In this document: one piece after another, positions 1 to 13,309 of the stretch
Position numbering within the stretch: position 1 is the stretch's first letter
Layout: the number at the start of each line of letters is the position of its first letter
Source: Apoderus coryli
Lineage: Eukaryota; Arthropoda; Insecta; Coleoptera; Attelabidae
Reading direction: 5' to 3'
Assembly (NCBI GenBank): GCA_911728435.2
Contig: OU452203.1
Span: forward strand, 21,702,134 to 21,766,133
Length of the DNA: 64,000 nucleotides
Program-made: the position numbers and the translations under genes
The notes under the pieces: generated by a model
What the model was told of the DNA's origin: nothing
Seen by the model: only the letters and a program-made list of their open reading frames with translations
The model's database searches: none

Positions 1-3000
1 GTACAATGGCAGATATATGAACCTATAGTGTTTGTACAGGTGCCTCCGTTGCAGATCCGAGAGTTTTCGGCACATTCGTCGATGTCGGCGCAGGTTTTAC
101 CGTCGAGGTTTAGTTGATAGCCTGAACTAAAATGTTAAGAGTAGTTTGACTTGATTTTTCATTTCCGTTGTTTATAATTACCCGCAAGAGCACTCGAAAC
201 TGCCTGGAGTGTTGATGCAGACATCGTCGCAGGGTTCGAACTCACATTCATCGATATCTGGAATGCGAATATGAAAAACAGTTGATTATTTCGAACCCAC
301 GGAAAAATTGACATCAAATATGTCACCGCCATATCAGCCATTGTCAAACAAATTTTGTTTTTTGTAGATCCTTTTCAAAATCTATCTCGAAAGACACTAA
401 ATTCATATTTTCTTGTATATCTCGAAAACGCTTCGAGATATTAGAATAAAAGTAAGATATTCGTTTTCACTTTAGAGTTTCCGAGATATATCTCGAATTT
501 TTGTCAAATATGTCACCGCCATATGATCCATCGTATCTTGAGACTCCATTATGATATTTAAATTAAATAGAAACTCCCTCAGCAGGCTTAATTCCCAAAT
601 ATATTTGTCAAGCAAATGTTGTTTTTTGTACATCTTTTTCAAAATATTTTCTAACGACACTACATTCATATTTTCTTGTATATCTCGAAAACGCTTCGAG
701 ATATTAGAATAAAAGTATATTATCAAAACATATTTGTTTTCACTTTAGACTTTCCGAGATATATCTCGAATACTTGTCAAATATGTCACCGCCATATCAT
801 CCATTGTATCTCGAAAACCCATTATGATATTTAAATTAAATAAACAAATTCACTTAGCAGGCTTAATTCTCAAAAATATTTGTCATACAAATGTTGTTTT
901 TTGTACATCTTTTATTTTCTCGGATATCTCGAAAACGGTTCGAGATATTGGAATAAAACAAAAGTATATTATCAAAACATATTCCTTTTCAATTGAGACT
1001 ATCCGAGATATATCTCTAATATTTGTCAGTATATCTCGAAACCCATACGTTCGAGATATCTTTAAAAATTGACCACAACATTTTCATAAGTATATCTCGA
1101 AAGTCGTTACATGACAGACTGTTGCAAAAATAAATTAAATTCGTACCTTCGCAATGTGATTTAAGACCTGTTTGTTGGTAACCTTCGTTGCAGATGCACT
1201 GATATGTTCCCATCATATTTTCGCAAACGCCATTCGAGCATATTCCGCTCGTTATCGAGCATTCGTCAATATCTTTGCAGGACTGTTTGTCAGCAGCTAA
1301 TTCATGTCCAATGGGACATTCACACTTAAAGGACCCTGGAAAAATCTTTGATTAACATCGAATACAAAACTAAGTTAACATGGATATATTTTTCTGGCGC
1401 TATAATTTTGATTTAGAAAATTGGGAATGTTAAATGCAAAATGAGGTCGTTGTTTACCTTCTGTGTTAATACAACGTCCGCCTCCTCCTCGACATAAACC
1501 AGGCATTTCTTCGCATTCATTAATGTCGAGACAGGTCTGCATCGGTGCCATTGTCCTGTAGCCTTCATTACATTCACAATAGAAATCACCTGGAATATTT
1601 TTACAAACGCCATTCCCGCAAACGTTTGTAGTAGTTATACTGCATTCATCAATATCTACAAGGAAACATTTCAGTCTGTAAGTTAGTTCAAATAATCTTT
1701 TTCAATAATCTACTTACCCACACATTGGATCCTAGTCTCGTAATCAAAATCATAACCCTTATTGCACCTACAGCTGTAATCCCCAATCGAATTCCTACAC
1801 CTGCCATTCTGGCATATTCCTGGAAACTCCGCACATTCATTCACATCCTTTCGATCAACAAAACCCGGCCCTTTCGGGCACAATTCCTGATAAGCGTTCG
1901 TTCCAAGTTTGGGACAGGGTTCGCACTTTGAATCACCCCAGGCACGTCCGACGGACGTGCAACAGCACAAGCTTTTTGGATAGAGGCCGCCGTCGATGGG
2001 GTGTGAGCATTTTCCATGTTTGTAGCGGGTGTAACACTGCTCCTGACGCACGTCCAAGCATTGAGTCCCTTGAGGAAAAAATACGGTTTTTAGAAAATGG
2101 GATTGTAAGCGATGAAATCGTCCTACTTGTTTCATCCAAGGTCAGTCCAAGTGGACAAGTGCAAGTAAAGCTGCCTTCTGTATTGACGCATGTTCCTCCA
2201 CCTCGGCAGATATCGGGATTCAAATTACATTCGTTGATGTCCGTGCATGTTTTCCCATCGTCACCTTTCGCATAACCTCGTGGACATTCGTCACAATCGT
2301 TCCGAGTGCACCTACGATATATCAAATTGAATATGCAGTTCTAAAATTCTAGTTCCAAGGAAAAGTGGCTGATAAGGGTTAATAACTTCAACCCCTGACA
2401 AAAAGCATATTTTATTTTAGCTATAATACAGGGAGAATAAGAATGATAAACAATTTTTTGTTTGGAATTTTTGCATAACTTTTCAGGGCTGGTTAAAACA
2501 AATTTATGCCATAAACCCATCTCAGTTTTTTTCATAGAATCAACCCTTAATTTTTTCTGCTTTTTTTTAAGATCAAGTACTTAAAAAATAACCATACAAA
2601 CCATTTTATCGAATTTGATTTGAGTAGTATTAGAAGTAAATGTTGTGAAGTCAGATTTAAATTCATAAGTCTATAAGTATTTATTGTATAAACATGGTTT
2701 TAATATCTATCGATAGATAATTAAAATTAGAACAAATAATTTTATATTAAGTTTTCCCGTAAACTCAGCTGTTTTCGAGAAATTTCGGTTAGAAGAGTTT
2801 TAATGGTAAATTGTGGGAATACCTGACGTTCGCATCCATAACTCCAAAAGACTTCAGTCTATCGAAATCGTTCTATAGTAAATTGACAGGGGATTAATTG
2901 ATTATTAAATTTACTTACCTCTCACATGGCGAACCCCATGCAACTCCCACTGAGCAACAACAATCTTTACGTCGACTCAATTGCGGTAAATCATTCTCAC

Positions 3001-6000
3001 ATCTTCCATGGTTCAACTTCGTCCAGCAGGAACCTTTTCTGTTATCTAAAACGCTCGTTTTTAATGTATTTTTGTTACAGAGTTTCAATATAATCCTCAC
3101 CAATACAAATTCGGCCAGTATTGTCCAAAACAAACCCTTGATCACACTCACATCTATACGAACCCACCAAATTAACGCATTCGCCATTAAAACAGGCCTC
3201 GGGACCCAATTCTCGGCACTCGTCGACATCGACGCACATGTGTTGTTGCGCATCCAGGGACGTACCGGTGGGGCAGATACATTGGAAGCTGCCTGGGGTG
3301 TTTCGGCATTGACCACCGCTACAAATCTTTAGGAAAACGATTATGATTTCAATTTTGATGTGAATGAATATTAAGATGCACTTCTGCTATAAATAGTTCC
3401 TAAATAAATAATATCACATTTTATATAACATTATTTGTTGCAATTTATGTCATAAAAATAATATATGAAGTTTAATTCAGCGCAGTATGGAAGCTGCTGG
3501 GCCCATAACCTATTATATTAGGCAAAGTAACGCAGTTTTTAAAGGACCTTTTGTAATTCAACATTCCAATTTTCTCGTTGATGTATTTTTGTTGATTGAT
3601 TGTAATAGTGCCAAAAGTCCTTCGAAAACTGCGTTACTTTGCTTAATATAATAGGTTATGGGCCCAGAATGCTTCCACTGCGCTCTGTGTTATTATATGC
3701 AGGAACTATTTATAGCAAAAGTGTATCTTAATAATTCCAAAGAAAAAATATAAATAGCCATACCAGTTCATCAACTTCACATTCATTAATATCCGTACAA
3801 AACTTTCCAGTCTCATCCACAGCCTCGTAACCCGGATTACAAATACATCGATATGTTCCAATTAGATTTTCACAAGCCCCATTTTGACAGATGTTTGGAT
3901 TCTGCGCACATTCATTTATATCATTACCATCAAATGTAGACCCTAAAACAGAGTTAGTTCTCGATTACCATATTTTTCCTGGACACTGAGTCTAACTTAC
4001 CCGCTCCATGAGGACACAAAAGATCGAAATCAGTGGTGCCTGGCATTGGGCAAGGCTGGCATGTTTGGCCACCCCACGCCATCGGTCGACCGGAAATTAT
4101 TGTGCAACAACAGCAACTTGACTTTGTCACAGCTGTTGTTGAAGGGTTGTAGCATTGACCGTCCTTGTATTCCTGATAGCATAGATCGCGCCTGGTGTCC
4201 AAACACGATCTACCGTCGGACCCTATATAAATAAATCACTATGTAACAGAATTCAACACAAATTCTACAGTCTTACCTAAACTGAACCCCGGATGACATT
4301 CACATCGAAAACTGCCCTGTGTATTATGGCAAGTACCTCCAAATTGGCAAGGAGGAGAGGCCTCGGTACTCGCGCACTCATTTATATCGACACAGTGGCG
4401 TCCGTCAGGTCCTAAACGGTAGCCAGACTCACACACACATCGAAAAGAGCCCTCCATGTTTATACATTTGCCGTGATCGCACATCCCGGTCGTGCTGCAC
4501 TCGTCCAAATCACTGCAGAAGGTTTTATCGCTAGATTCTACATAACCAGGCATACAAACGCATAGATATGAGCCGGGCACGTTGTCACAACGGCCGTTAA
4601 GGCATATTCGTGGGTTCTCGTAGCATTCGTCGATATCTGGAAAAGATCATTTATCACGAGTTAATTTTAGTGTTAGGTTAGTTTTGGGAAAACATAATTT
4701 TTCAAGAAATAATCCATGTTGAGAATATATTGTACCCCGCCTTAAGGCATTTTCAAATGAAGAGGAGTTTGGTCCTCTTTCCTGCAGAATCGTCATTCGT
4801 GAGTTCCTTCTAAGCCCCTTTATTGCCATGATTTGATTACATTAAAATAGTGTTCTTCAAAGCTATTTATAAGCAATGAATAAATAAGAGCAAGGAAGCA
4901 GTATATGGACCGTTTGACAGTTAATGCGTGCGACGGAAGGCGGCCATATTGAGAAACCATGTAGGACTCATCCTGTTGATGTCGTTTTATAGTTTTGTCT
5001 ATTTTGATGGTATTTCTTGTGTTTAAAGGTGTTTATTTGCGATTTAGTTTAATTTGGAACAATTTCTATTTGCGTGGACATATTATTCTACGTTTTGTAT
5101 TATTTCATAGTGTTTAATTAGACGTAAAATTGTGTATTTTGGACTAAAAAAGCAAATTGCAAGATAGTTAGGTGTGCAGCTTGCAACTGTTCTAAAACTC
5201 CAAAAAATGCAAATAAAATAATAAACAAACAATAGACAGTTAACAATTTTTTAATTGGGCAATCGCTTTATGATACGCTCCTGGATTCTGCGCCGCCATA
5301 TGCAAGAACCATCCCGGACAACTATAAAAATGCATTATGCTCCTTCCTTTTTCTTCTTTATTCATTGTTTATAAGTATAAATATGTTGAAGAGAAAAGTA
5401 TGTGGACTAACTTACCAACACATGCAAATCCAGTCGGACTCAAAGTAAACCCGGCCTTACATTGACACTTGAAACTGCCGTCCATGTTGATGCAAATCCC
5501 GTTCGTACACATTCCAATCTCTTCGCACTCATTATGATCGGTACACATGCTGCCATCTGGTGAAACGTCGAAACCAACAGGACAATCACATTGGAAGCTG
5601 CCAGGTGTGTTTTTGCAACGTCCGTTTACGCATTTACCTTCGCGGCATTCGTCAATATCTGGAAGATATCTCGAGATATATTTAAGATATTAATATGGTT
5701 TTTTCCTTATACCTTCACAAGTGTTATCTTGCCGTCTACGATATCCTGCATCACATATACATTCATAACCCTCAGGAAGATCCAAGCATTTACCACCAAG
5801 ACCGCAAATATCCGGTCGCAAAATACACTCGTTGACCAAGGTAAGAACTTTGGTTTTTTGAGCTGGTCCTACCGATGGTCTTCCGCTACTATCCACGTGA
5901 TGGTCCAATTGTTTTGAGGTTATGTTGGTGCATAAACGCCGATGTTCATCTAGAAAATACAGTTTATAGTAGTATGTCGAGGCATTTACTCAAAGAGCTA

Positions 6001-9000
6001 CTTACCGCTTCCGTAAAGGGGACAGGCAGCACAGTCATCGCCCCAACCTTGCCCAATATGCTGACCACAACAACAGTCCTTCTTGGAAAGTCGAATATGA
6101 AGCTCGTTTTCACAGTAGCCTTGCGAGGATCGATAGGTATAACAAACCCCTTGGCGACCATCTATAACAAAAAAGTTTCCCAATTGACTAGTTTCTACTT
6201 ATCTTATCCAACAAGAAATCCCTTGAGGGATTTCCCAGTCGTCTTGTCGTAGTCTTATCTATGACAAAAGTCATTGAGGGTTGTAAAAAAAATAAAAAAA
6301 AAATTCAAAAAAAAATTAAAAAAAATAAATAAAAAAAAAAAACAATTAAAAAAAAATTGCAAAAAAAAAATTAAAAAAAAAAATTGAAATTCGTTGGTTG
6401 CAGTTATGATTCACCATATCATGATTCAGCACTATCAGATTTTATAAGGATTAAAACCTGGACATTTCATTAAATTTCACACATACCTATACAAAATCGT
6501 TTGTCTTGACTCTGTATGAAACCTGGATGACATAAACACATATAACCACCATCTGTGTTGACGCAAGTGCCATCTTGGCATAAATTTCGACCCTCATCCT
6601 CTTCGCATTCGTTGCGATCATCGCAACGATTAGTTTCGATGTTTCGCGCTTGCCCGTCTGGACATTCACAGTCAAACGAACCGATGGAGTTGACGCATCG
6701 GCCTCCGATGCAGAGATGTGGAATCGCTTCGCATTCGTTTATGTCTAATAGGTATAGAAAAAATGATAATGAATTGATAATTATGGATAAAGTAAGGTTA
6801 ATACTTGCCAACACATTCGCCTGTTTTGATATTTTTCAAAAATCCAGTATCGCACTCAGACAACCTGCTAGGGCAGTGCTCGCAGGGATGGCCCCAAGCT
6901 TTACCGACAGTGGCGCAACACAATGTTTTCGTACATACCACACCCTCCAATTGATTGACGCATAAAAGTGATCCGCCCCTGATACCAGTATAGCATGGTC
7001 CAGTCCTGTAATCTAAGTGCAAAATTATGATATAATAAGCTTATACACCTGGATATACATTTTACCTGTTTGACAGTGACTACCAGCGAATCCGTATAGA
7101 CAGGCACATCGATCAGGTCCAATACATCTTCCTCCATTTTTACAGGGCTCTTCACAAATTGCTGCAAACAAATTTACAATCATTATTCTTCTAGAAGAAC
7201 TAGTTGATGTTCTTACGTACGTTCAGTGCAAAATTCTCCAGTAAAACCAGGTGCGCACGTGCATTTTCCTTCTTCGCACGTTCCACCATTCATGCAAACT
7301 GCTTTGCATGATCTGCCGTCAGCCCCTGTCAGAATTAACTATTATTTTTGATTTTAAGTAACATTTCTTTTCCAAATTAAAACCAAAGAAATGTTACTTT
7401 AAGTAGACATGTTAATACTTTAGATATCTCAAAACCGACCACTAGATGGTGCGCAAAATGATAGAACAAGATCAACATGTCACATACGCAGTGTGAAATG
7501 ATATCTTATTATTAAGTTTGACATTGTTATAATTAATATTTCAAGTTATATACCTTGTAACTGTTTGTAATTTGAACAAACAGATGCTCTTTGATTGCCA
7601 TCACATAAACAGACATTTGGAGAGACACATTGCCCAGATCCACAGCCGCGATGACATATCGCTTTAACCAAAGAAATATATTAAACAAACTGAAATCATA
7701 AATACCAAAAATAGTAACTTACGAATCACACAAAGGCCTAATAAGTTGTGACGTTGCCATCCGGGACAGCAATAACTTCGTGTTCGGGATCGACACACAT
7801 TTGGGCTAAAATTAACAAATTAGTTAAAAATATTTGATTTTTTTTTTTATTATTTCAAATAAAAGTTGAGTTTTGCATTAATTTGTCCTTGAAATTACAT
7901 AAATTTTATGTCCATGTATACTGTCTTCCAAATTCCTCTACACCTTTTCCAATCGTATGTAGAAAGCGTCAAATGTATTTGACAATAGTTAAATGTAATA
8001 CAGAAAGCGTCAAATTTATTTCAGAAAACGTCAAATGTATTTCTGAAAGCGGAAAATGTAGTTCAGAAAGCGTCAAATGTATTTCAAAATAATAAATGTA
8101 TTTCAGAAAGCGTCAAATCTGCTTTAGAATAGTTAAATGTATTTCAGAATAATTAAAACTACTTCCGAAAACGTCAAATGTATTTCTGAAAGCGGAAAAT
8201 GTAGTTCAGAAAGTGTCAAATGTATTTCAAAATAATTAAATGTATTTCAGATGGCGTCAAATCTATTTTAGAATCGTTAAATGTATTTCAGAAAGCATAA
8301 AAGGTATTTCAGAATAATTAAATCTCTTTCTGACAGCGTCAAATTTATTTCAGAAAGCGTCAAATCTACTTTAGAATAGTTAAATGTATTACAGAATAAT
8401 TAAAACTACTTCCGAAAACGTCAAATGTATTTCTGAAAGCGGAAAATGTAGTTCAGAAAGTGTCAAATATATTTCAAAATAATTAAATGTATTTTAGATA
8501 GCGTCAAATCTATTTTAGAATAGTTAAATGTATTTCAGAAAGCATAAAATGTATATCAGAATAATTAAATCTATTTCTGACAGCGTCAAATGTATTTCAG
8601 AATAATTAAATGTATTTCAGAAAGCGTCAAATCTACTTTAGAATAGTTAAATGTATTTCAGAACAATTAAATGTATTTCAGAAAGCGTCAAATCTATTTT
8701 AGAATAGTTAAATGTATTTCAGAATAATTAAATCTATTTCCGACAGCGTCAAATGTATTTCAGAATAATTAAATGTATTTCAGAAAGCGTCAAATCTGCT
8801 TTAGAATAGTTAAATGTATTTCAGAATAATTAAAACTACTTCCGAAAACGTCAAATGTATTTCTGAAAGCGGAAAATGTAGTTCAGAAAGTGTCAAATGT
8901 ATTTCAAAATAATTAAATGTATTTCAGATGGCGTCAAATCTATTTTAGAATAGTTAAATGTATTTCAGAAAGCATCCAATCTATCTCAGAATAATGAAAT

Positions 9001-10528
9001 GTATTTCAGAAAGCGTAAAATGTATTTCAAAATTATTAAATGTAGTTCAGAAAGCATTAGATGTATTTTATTTTTATTCTGAACCCAAAATTCCACAGAT
9101 GATTTATAATTTCTGAAATACATTTGGAAAAGGTGTAAACTGCAGTATTGACTCGAAAATCTTTGGTTTAAAATCTCACTAGATATTTCCTTCATTTTTA
9201 AAACTAACCAAACAATTATATACGTAAAAATTGATTTTATTTCGTTGATTTTAAGATATAATGAAAATCATCAACAAATGTAGTTATTTCATAAAAATGT
9301 TCATTTGCATATTTTGAATAAGTTTGTAGTTATACATTAGAACTTTTAATAACGTTAGAATCGCAATGAAATGATCCTAAAATAACAGTTGTTACTGTTT
9401 ACATTTAGTAAATACTGTCGAAGTTATTTCGTTGTAAATTGAGACTTAATCGGTCTGTTTAAGGAAATACACCAACAAAAAAATTAAAAATTATCGATCG
9501 TAGGTGGACAGTTTAACGACAAATTACCCTAAATCAAGTGTAATTTGCTTGAATTACTATTGCAAGACAAGAAAAGGTCAACTTTATTATAATTTAACTA
9601 AAAGTAGAGATGATTACATTATGCAGTATATTTTTTCTGTTTAGCAATATAGTAGATTGTAGATAATTCGAAAAATAATTGAGTTATTTGAATTAATTTA
9701 CGATCTTTTTTAGGAAATAGTCCATTACTATGAGTGGAGTTCAGTATATTGTAAGTTGAATCGTGGAGAGTGACTCTTTTTTCAACTTACAATAATTTAC
9801 GATCGTTTGAGCATTTACGCATTTTCGTGTCTCGGAGGTCTATACACCCCCATAATCAGTCCAACAATCTCAGTGAATTATAATTGTTTTATATAAAATA
9901 GAATCCTTTAAATAAAACGTTAAGAATTTTATGTCAATCAAACTGTACTTTTCGAAAGACATGTTTTCGATAAAACTTTTTCCTTTTAACAGTTACACCC
10001 AAAAAGCTCAATTTAACAGTCAACCAAATAGTTGGGACTCATAAGGCGTAGGTGACGGGTATATATGGGCGATCACAAAAGTAATTTTGTAAAAAAAAAC
10101 ATTTGCCTCAGTACCTTTTTGATCTTTTGTTAGAAAAGTTATGTAAGACGTTTAGTGCCCATAAAAACTTACCTCTTGATATTTTGTCGATTTTGTATGT
10201 TTATCATATACAATTTTTATACCAAATAGCCAGTTTTTGATGTCACTGTCAAAACGTAACAAGATGAAACATATTTAGCTTACCCGCCAGGTGTTATCTT
10301 GTTATTCCCGTCGCCATCTCGTTCAGATTGTTGTTGTTGTAGATTGGCATTTCTATTCTGAATGAAACTATGACTATTACTTTTAAAATTTCTATTATTA
10401 AAACTATTGTCCGCACCACAAACACAAATTAAACCGTACAATGTCAATAAAATTGATAATTTACGAATCCCGTATCCTGACGATGGTATCGGTGTGAAAA
10501 CTGGGGCAAAACGCCCACGATGGGGCAT
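1..10528 (-). CDS. Fibrillin-like extracellular matrix protein (5' part of the gene; 3' part lies beyond the window)
   Basis: Large secreted microfibril protein built from EGF-like, calcium-binding EGF and TB (8-cysteine) domains. The start at 10528 opens a basic stretch followed by a hydrophobic signal segment ([15 protein letters not shown]). Exons run on minus at about 10284-10528, 7723-7805, 7554-7661, 7221-7325, 7066-7161, 6809-7012, 6487-6744, 6006-6161, 5713-5949, 5416-5658, 4277-4636, 4001-4222, 3764-3942, 3101-3326, 2919-3045, 2127-2311, 1718-2068, 1458-1655, 1147-1333, 187-257 and 1-124. Exon 2 has the fibrillin N-terminal cysteine pattern (SYCCPGW), followed by three non-calcium EGF modules. 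TB domains with the CCC signature lie in exons at 6006, 4001, 2919 and 1718, and a variant one at 6809. Most others are DINEC/DIDEC calcium-binding EGF modules, and most introns are phase 1. LTBP-like proteins share these modules, but the N-terminal order favours fibrillin. The intron after 6809 appears to use a GC donor. Confidence 0.88.
318..1090. repeat. Intronic tandem repeat rich in TATCTCGA palindromes
   Basis: A block in a fibrillin intron repeats a unit that includes gtcaccgccatat (near 322, 510 and 786), a ttgttttttgta segment and cgagatatatctcg palindromes (near 483, 752 and 1002). The first unit is about 190 bases and the next two are about 275. Open frames over this block are repeat translations, not genes. 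Confidence 0.8.
2340..2900. other. AT-rich fibrillin intron with no further feature seen
   Basis: The sequence between the exons ending near 2311 and starting near 2919 is AT-rich. I see no coding motif, tandem repeat or inverted repeat in it. Confidence 0.5.
3369..3733. mobile_element. Fold-back (MITE-like) element in a fibrillin intron
   Basis: The ends are inverted copies: tattaagatgcacttctgct at the left and its near-complement at 3714-3733. An inner inverted pair follows, with gcccataacctattatatta near 3500 and its complement near 3640. There is no coding capacity. The size of about 365 bases, the terminal inverted repeats and the AT-rich flanks fit a non-autonomous DNA transposon. Confidence 0.75.
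4640..5410. other. Fibrillin intron, no recognised feature
   Basis: This 0.8 kb intron lies between the exons at 5416 and 4636. It is AT-rich, and I found no motif, repeat or open frame in it that looks real. Confidence 0.5.
6275..6390. repeat. A-rich low-complexity tract
   Basis: About 110 bases consist almost only of A runs broken by single T or C bases, within a fibrillin intron. It could be a decayed poly(A) tail or simple slippage. Confidence 0.8.
7964..9065. repeat. Minisatellite of 20-21 base monomers in fibrillin intron 1
   Basis: About 50 tandem monomers of the form aatgtatttcagaaagcgtca (21 bases) alternate with aatgtatttcagaataatta (20 bases). Larger blocks recur: a segment starting gtcaaatctgctttagaata appears near 8113, 8358 and 8789, which indicates higher-order duplication. 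The seven-residue periodic open frame at 7883-8092 is a product of this array and is not a gene. Confidence 0.92.
9066..10283. other. Remainder of fibrillin intron 1
   Basis: About 1.2 kb of AT-rich sequence lies between the minisatellite and the first coding exon. I recognised no element or coding segment in it. Confidence 0.5.
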
Positions 10529-10633
10529 TTTTGAAAATGAGCTGAAAGTTATAAAAAACGTTGGGCAATAATTACATAAACAATAATTGCAGTGAAGACG
10601 ATAAATTCATGCAAAAAACGATAGACGTAATTG

Positions 10634-11850
10634 CATAATATGTTTTTCTTATGCTCCTATAACGATTTCCTTGAAATGTATATAAGCAGTTCAGAGCTTG
10701 CTCAGTTTTTGCATGCTCCAATCCATCAGTGTGTTAAAGTGGGAAATATTGAGTCCATCAGGGTTGACGTCAAGCACGGTGTGGCCCAGGGGTCGGTACT
10801 GGGTCCCCTGTTTTTCATAATATACGTATATAAACGATATATGTTCTGACATGAACGACAAATATCGCTGTGTATTGTTTGCTGATGACACGTCCTTTTT
10901 AAGTACATCGGGTGTGTTTGAGAATCTCAACATTTTGTCTAAGAATGTCCTGGAAGCAGCTGAAATCTGGTTCTCAACAAATAATTTACAATTAAATTGC
11001 AGCAAAACTAAACAAATTTGTTTTTCTATAGTAACCCTAAATTTGCTAGTAATGACTCTTGCAAAATACTTGGAATTGTTGTTAATGGCGGTTTGAATTG
11101 GGCCGAACACGTGAGTCAGCTGAGTAGTAAGCTGTCTGGTATTTTATTTGTAATTAGGCAACTCAGAACGGCGCTTTCCTTTGAGGTTCTTAAGTCTGTC
11201 TATTATGGCTTGTTATGTTATGGGTTATTCTTTGGGGCAACTCACCCAACGCGTTACAGGTTTTTAGGCTACAGAAGAAAGCTATTAGACTGTTGGTTGG
11301 TGCGGGGCCTATTGATCACTGTCGTCCATTCTTTCTTGGGTACAGGATAATGCCTTTGCCTTGTGTTTATGTGTATCACCAGCTCATGGAAATTCATGAG
11401 CATAAGAATAGGTTCCCGAGGCACTGACAGGTTCATGACCACAATACGCGTTCCGTTGGGCGGACCATTGCGCCACGTTTTAGACTTAACAAAAGTCAAA
11501 ATCACTCGCTAAATATAAAACTATACAACAAGCTTCCTGCTAGCTTCAAAATTTTAAACCAGAATACATTTAAAAGAGAAATAAAGGAACTGCTCTTAAG
11601 TAACTGTTTTTATTCAGTTGATGAATACATGTCACACTCATTTTGAAAATGATGGTCTATACGCCTTGTTGGATTTGAGATAAAATATTTTGAAATTTGT
11701 TTGTAAAATGTAATCGTGATTGTTGTTTATACAAAGATTTTACAAGTTGGATTGTAAATTTTCTATTTGGACGTGCTGTAAATTGTAATTATCAAATTTT
11801 TGTGATTGCTACTATGGTAAATAAAGATCTATCTATCCAGCTCTCGGTCT
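10634..11850 (+). mobile_element. Degraded non-LTR retrotransposon fragment (jockey/CR1-like reverse transcriptase, 3' part)
   Basis: Translations in shifting frames show reverse transcriptase hallmarks in order: GVAQGSVLGPLFFIIY (about 10780), FADDTSFLS (about 10876), then a thumb-like region ending in LYNKLPASFKIL and FKREIKELL before a stop near 11645. At least three frame changes and an early stop break it. The 3' end carries aaataaagatctatctatcc, a short repeat tail usual for such elements. It starts about 100 bases upstream of the fibrillin start codon, so it may sit in or near that promoter. Confidence 0.85.
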
Positions 11851-13030
11851 ATAAGTTAAACTTGTATTGATATCTAGAGACATATCCAGAAAAATATTAG
11901 AGCTCTGTTAACCAAACAGAGTTTGTTTGAAGCTCAATGAAAGCCTCTATAAAAAGTATTTGTAACAAAGTTCCTTATAGAATGACGATTTAAAAAACAA
12001 ACTGCTTTTAACATAATAATTTTAATAGTGAATGAAAGGCAAATTAAAAATACCAAAATACCACACGTACGTTCAAGCATTTCATTCTCATATTATCAAA
12101 ATTAGAGTTGATAAAGAGTGTCATTCAGAAATAATATTTCCGGAAGAATTATTGTTATTTTAAATACATGTATTTGGTGAGGAAGATAAATTTTTATCCT
12201 CTTATGTATTATTCGATATTATGAGCAAAAATAAACGTCAATAAAACAATTCTTAATTAATAATGGATGATCTATTTATATGTTTCAGTCTTGATATTTT
12301 TCCTACCATTTTAAGAATAAATAAAAACAGTGACTTAGTAGTCTTTCTTTTGTATTATTTAGTTTTTTTTTGTATTATTTTCTAATTTGGGAAAAATGAC
12401 ATAAATATAAACATGGTAAAGCTGAAGATACTGAAGAATAATCTTGATGGATTGAGCAATTATTTTGGAGAAATTTTGAAAATATACTCATCTCAAGGTC
12501 TGGTAAAAAAATATTTAAAAACCATAAATTTATATGGTGATCACAAAGACCAATCGAATCAAAAACTTACCCTCGCCCAAGAACTAAACAAAAAAAAAAC
12601 GAATTTAATAAACAAAATAATTACCACACAAAAATTAACACTAATATATTAATTAATTATTTTAAATCGAAAGTCATATCGCGTTTATTGAAATAAATTA
12701 TTAAATAACACAAAAACATCAACTATGAACTGAACTAATCGGGATGAATGGGTACTGATTAATAAAACAAAAGATGCTGGTTAGCCTATCAGAGACGAAT
12801 TATTATGACGAGCGCCACAGCACATACTACCCACCAAAGCAGTGGCGTAGTTCTAGAAAACCAAGACAGTATCAAAGTATCCTCGAAAAATATTCGCAGC
12901 ATTATTCAATAAAAAATGTTAAATTGTTACATGAGATATATTAACATTATAAGGATGAAATTGATTGTGATTTCGAGGAGTTACATACAGGGTCGCCCAA
13001 TGCAAACGAAAGAAACATGTGAATTATATA
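11851..13030. other. Intergenic AT-rich stretch
   Basis: I recognise no gene here. The only longer frame (12413-12652) is lysine- and asparagine-rich, has no family resemblance and lies in very AT-rich DNA, so I treat it as chance. A tacagggtcg motif occurs near 12988. Confidence 0.5.
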
Positions 13031-13309
13031 CAATGTGTCCACCACGGATAGAGTTTGGAAGAGGAAAAACTTTTTTATTTGTCGATTTAGAAGAAAAAGT
13101 CGTTCTTTATAAAAACGTCAGCTTGTGTCGAAACTTACGATTACTATACAAGGTATATCAAAAATAACATTTTTAATGATTTTGATTTTTTTGTTTTTTT
13201 TTTAATTTTATGAAAATATTTTCAAAAACGTGATTTATTACCACAATTGTGCAAAAAACTACAAATAAAAAAGTTTTTGCTCTTCCAAACTCTATCCGGG
13301 GACACATTG
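13031..13309. mobile_element. Fold-back element, copy 1
   Basis: It begins caatgtgtccaccacggata and ends with the inverted partner tatccggggacacattg. A TA dinucleotide precedes it. The right arm is shorter than the left. It abuts copy 2 with no spacer. Confidence 0.7.

Noticed and set aside
1928..2275. 115-codon plus-strand frame
   Set aside because: It is antisense to two fibrillin exons whose cysteine pattern is clear on the other strand. Similar antisense frames at 2898-3332, 5875-6252 and 6555-6965 were rejected for the same reason.
7883..8092. Open frame with repeated ESVKCISE-like residues
   Set aside because: It is the translation of the 20-21 base minisatellite. The seven-codon periodicity comes from the DNA repeat, and no homology or splice context supports a gene.
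12413..12652. 79-codon plus-strand frame, Lys/Asn/Leu-rich
   Set aside because: It lies in very AT-rich DNA and has no recognisable motif and no gene neighbours that would explain it.
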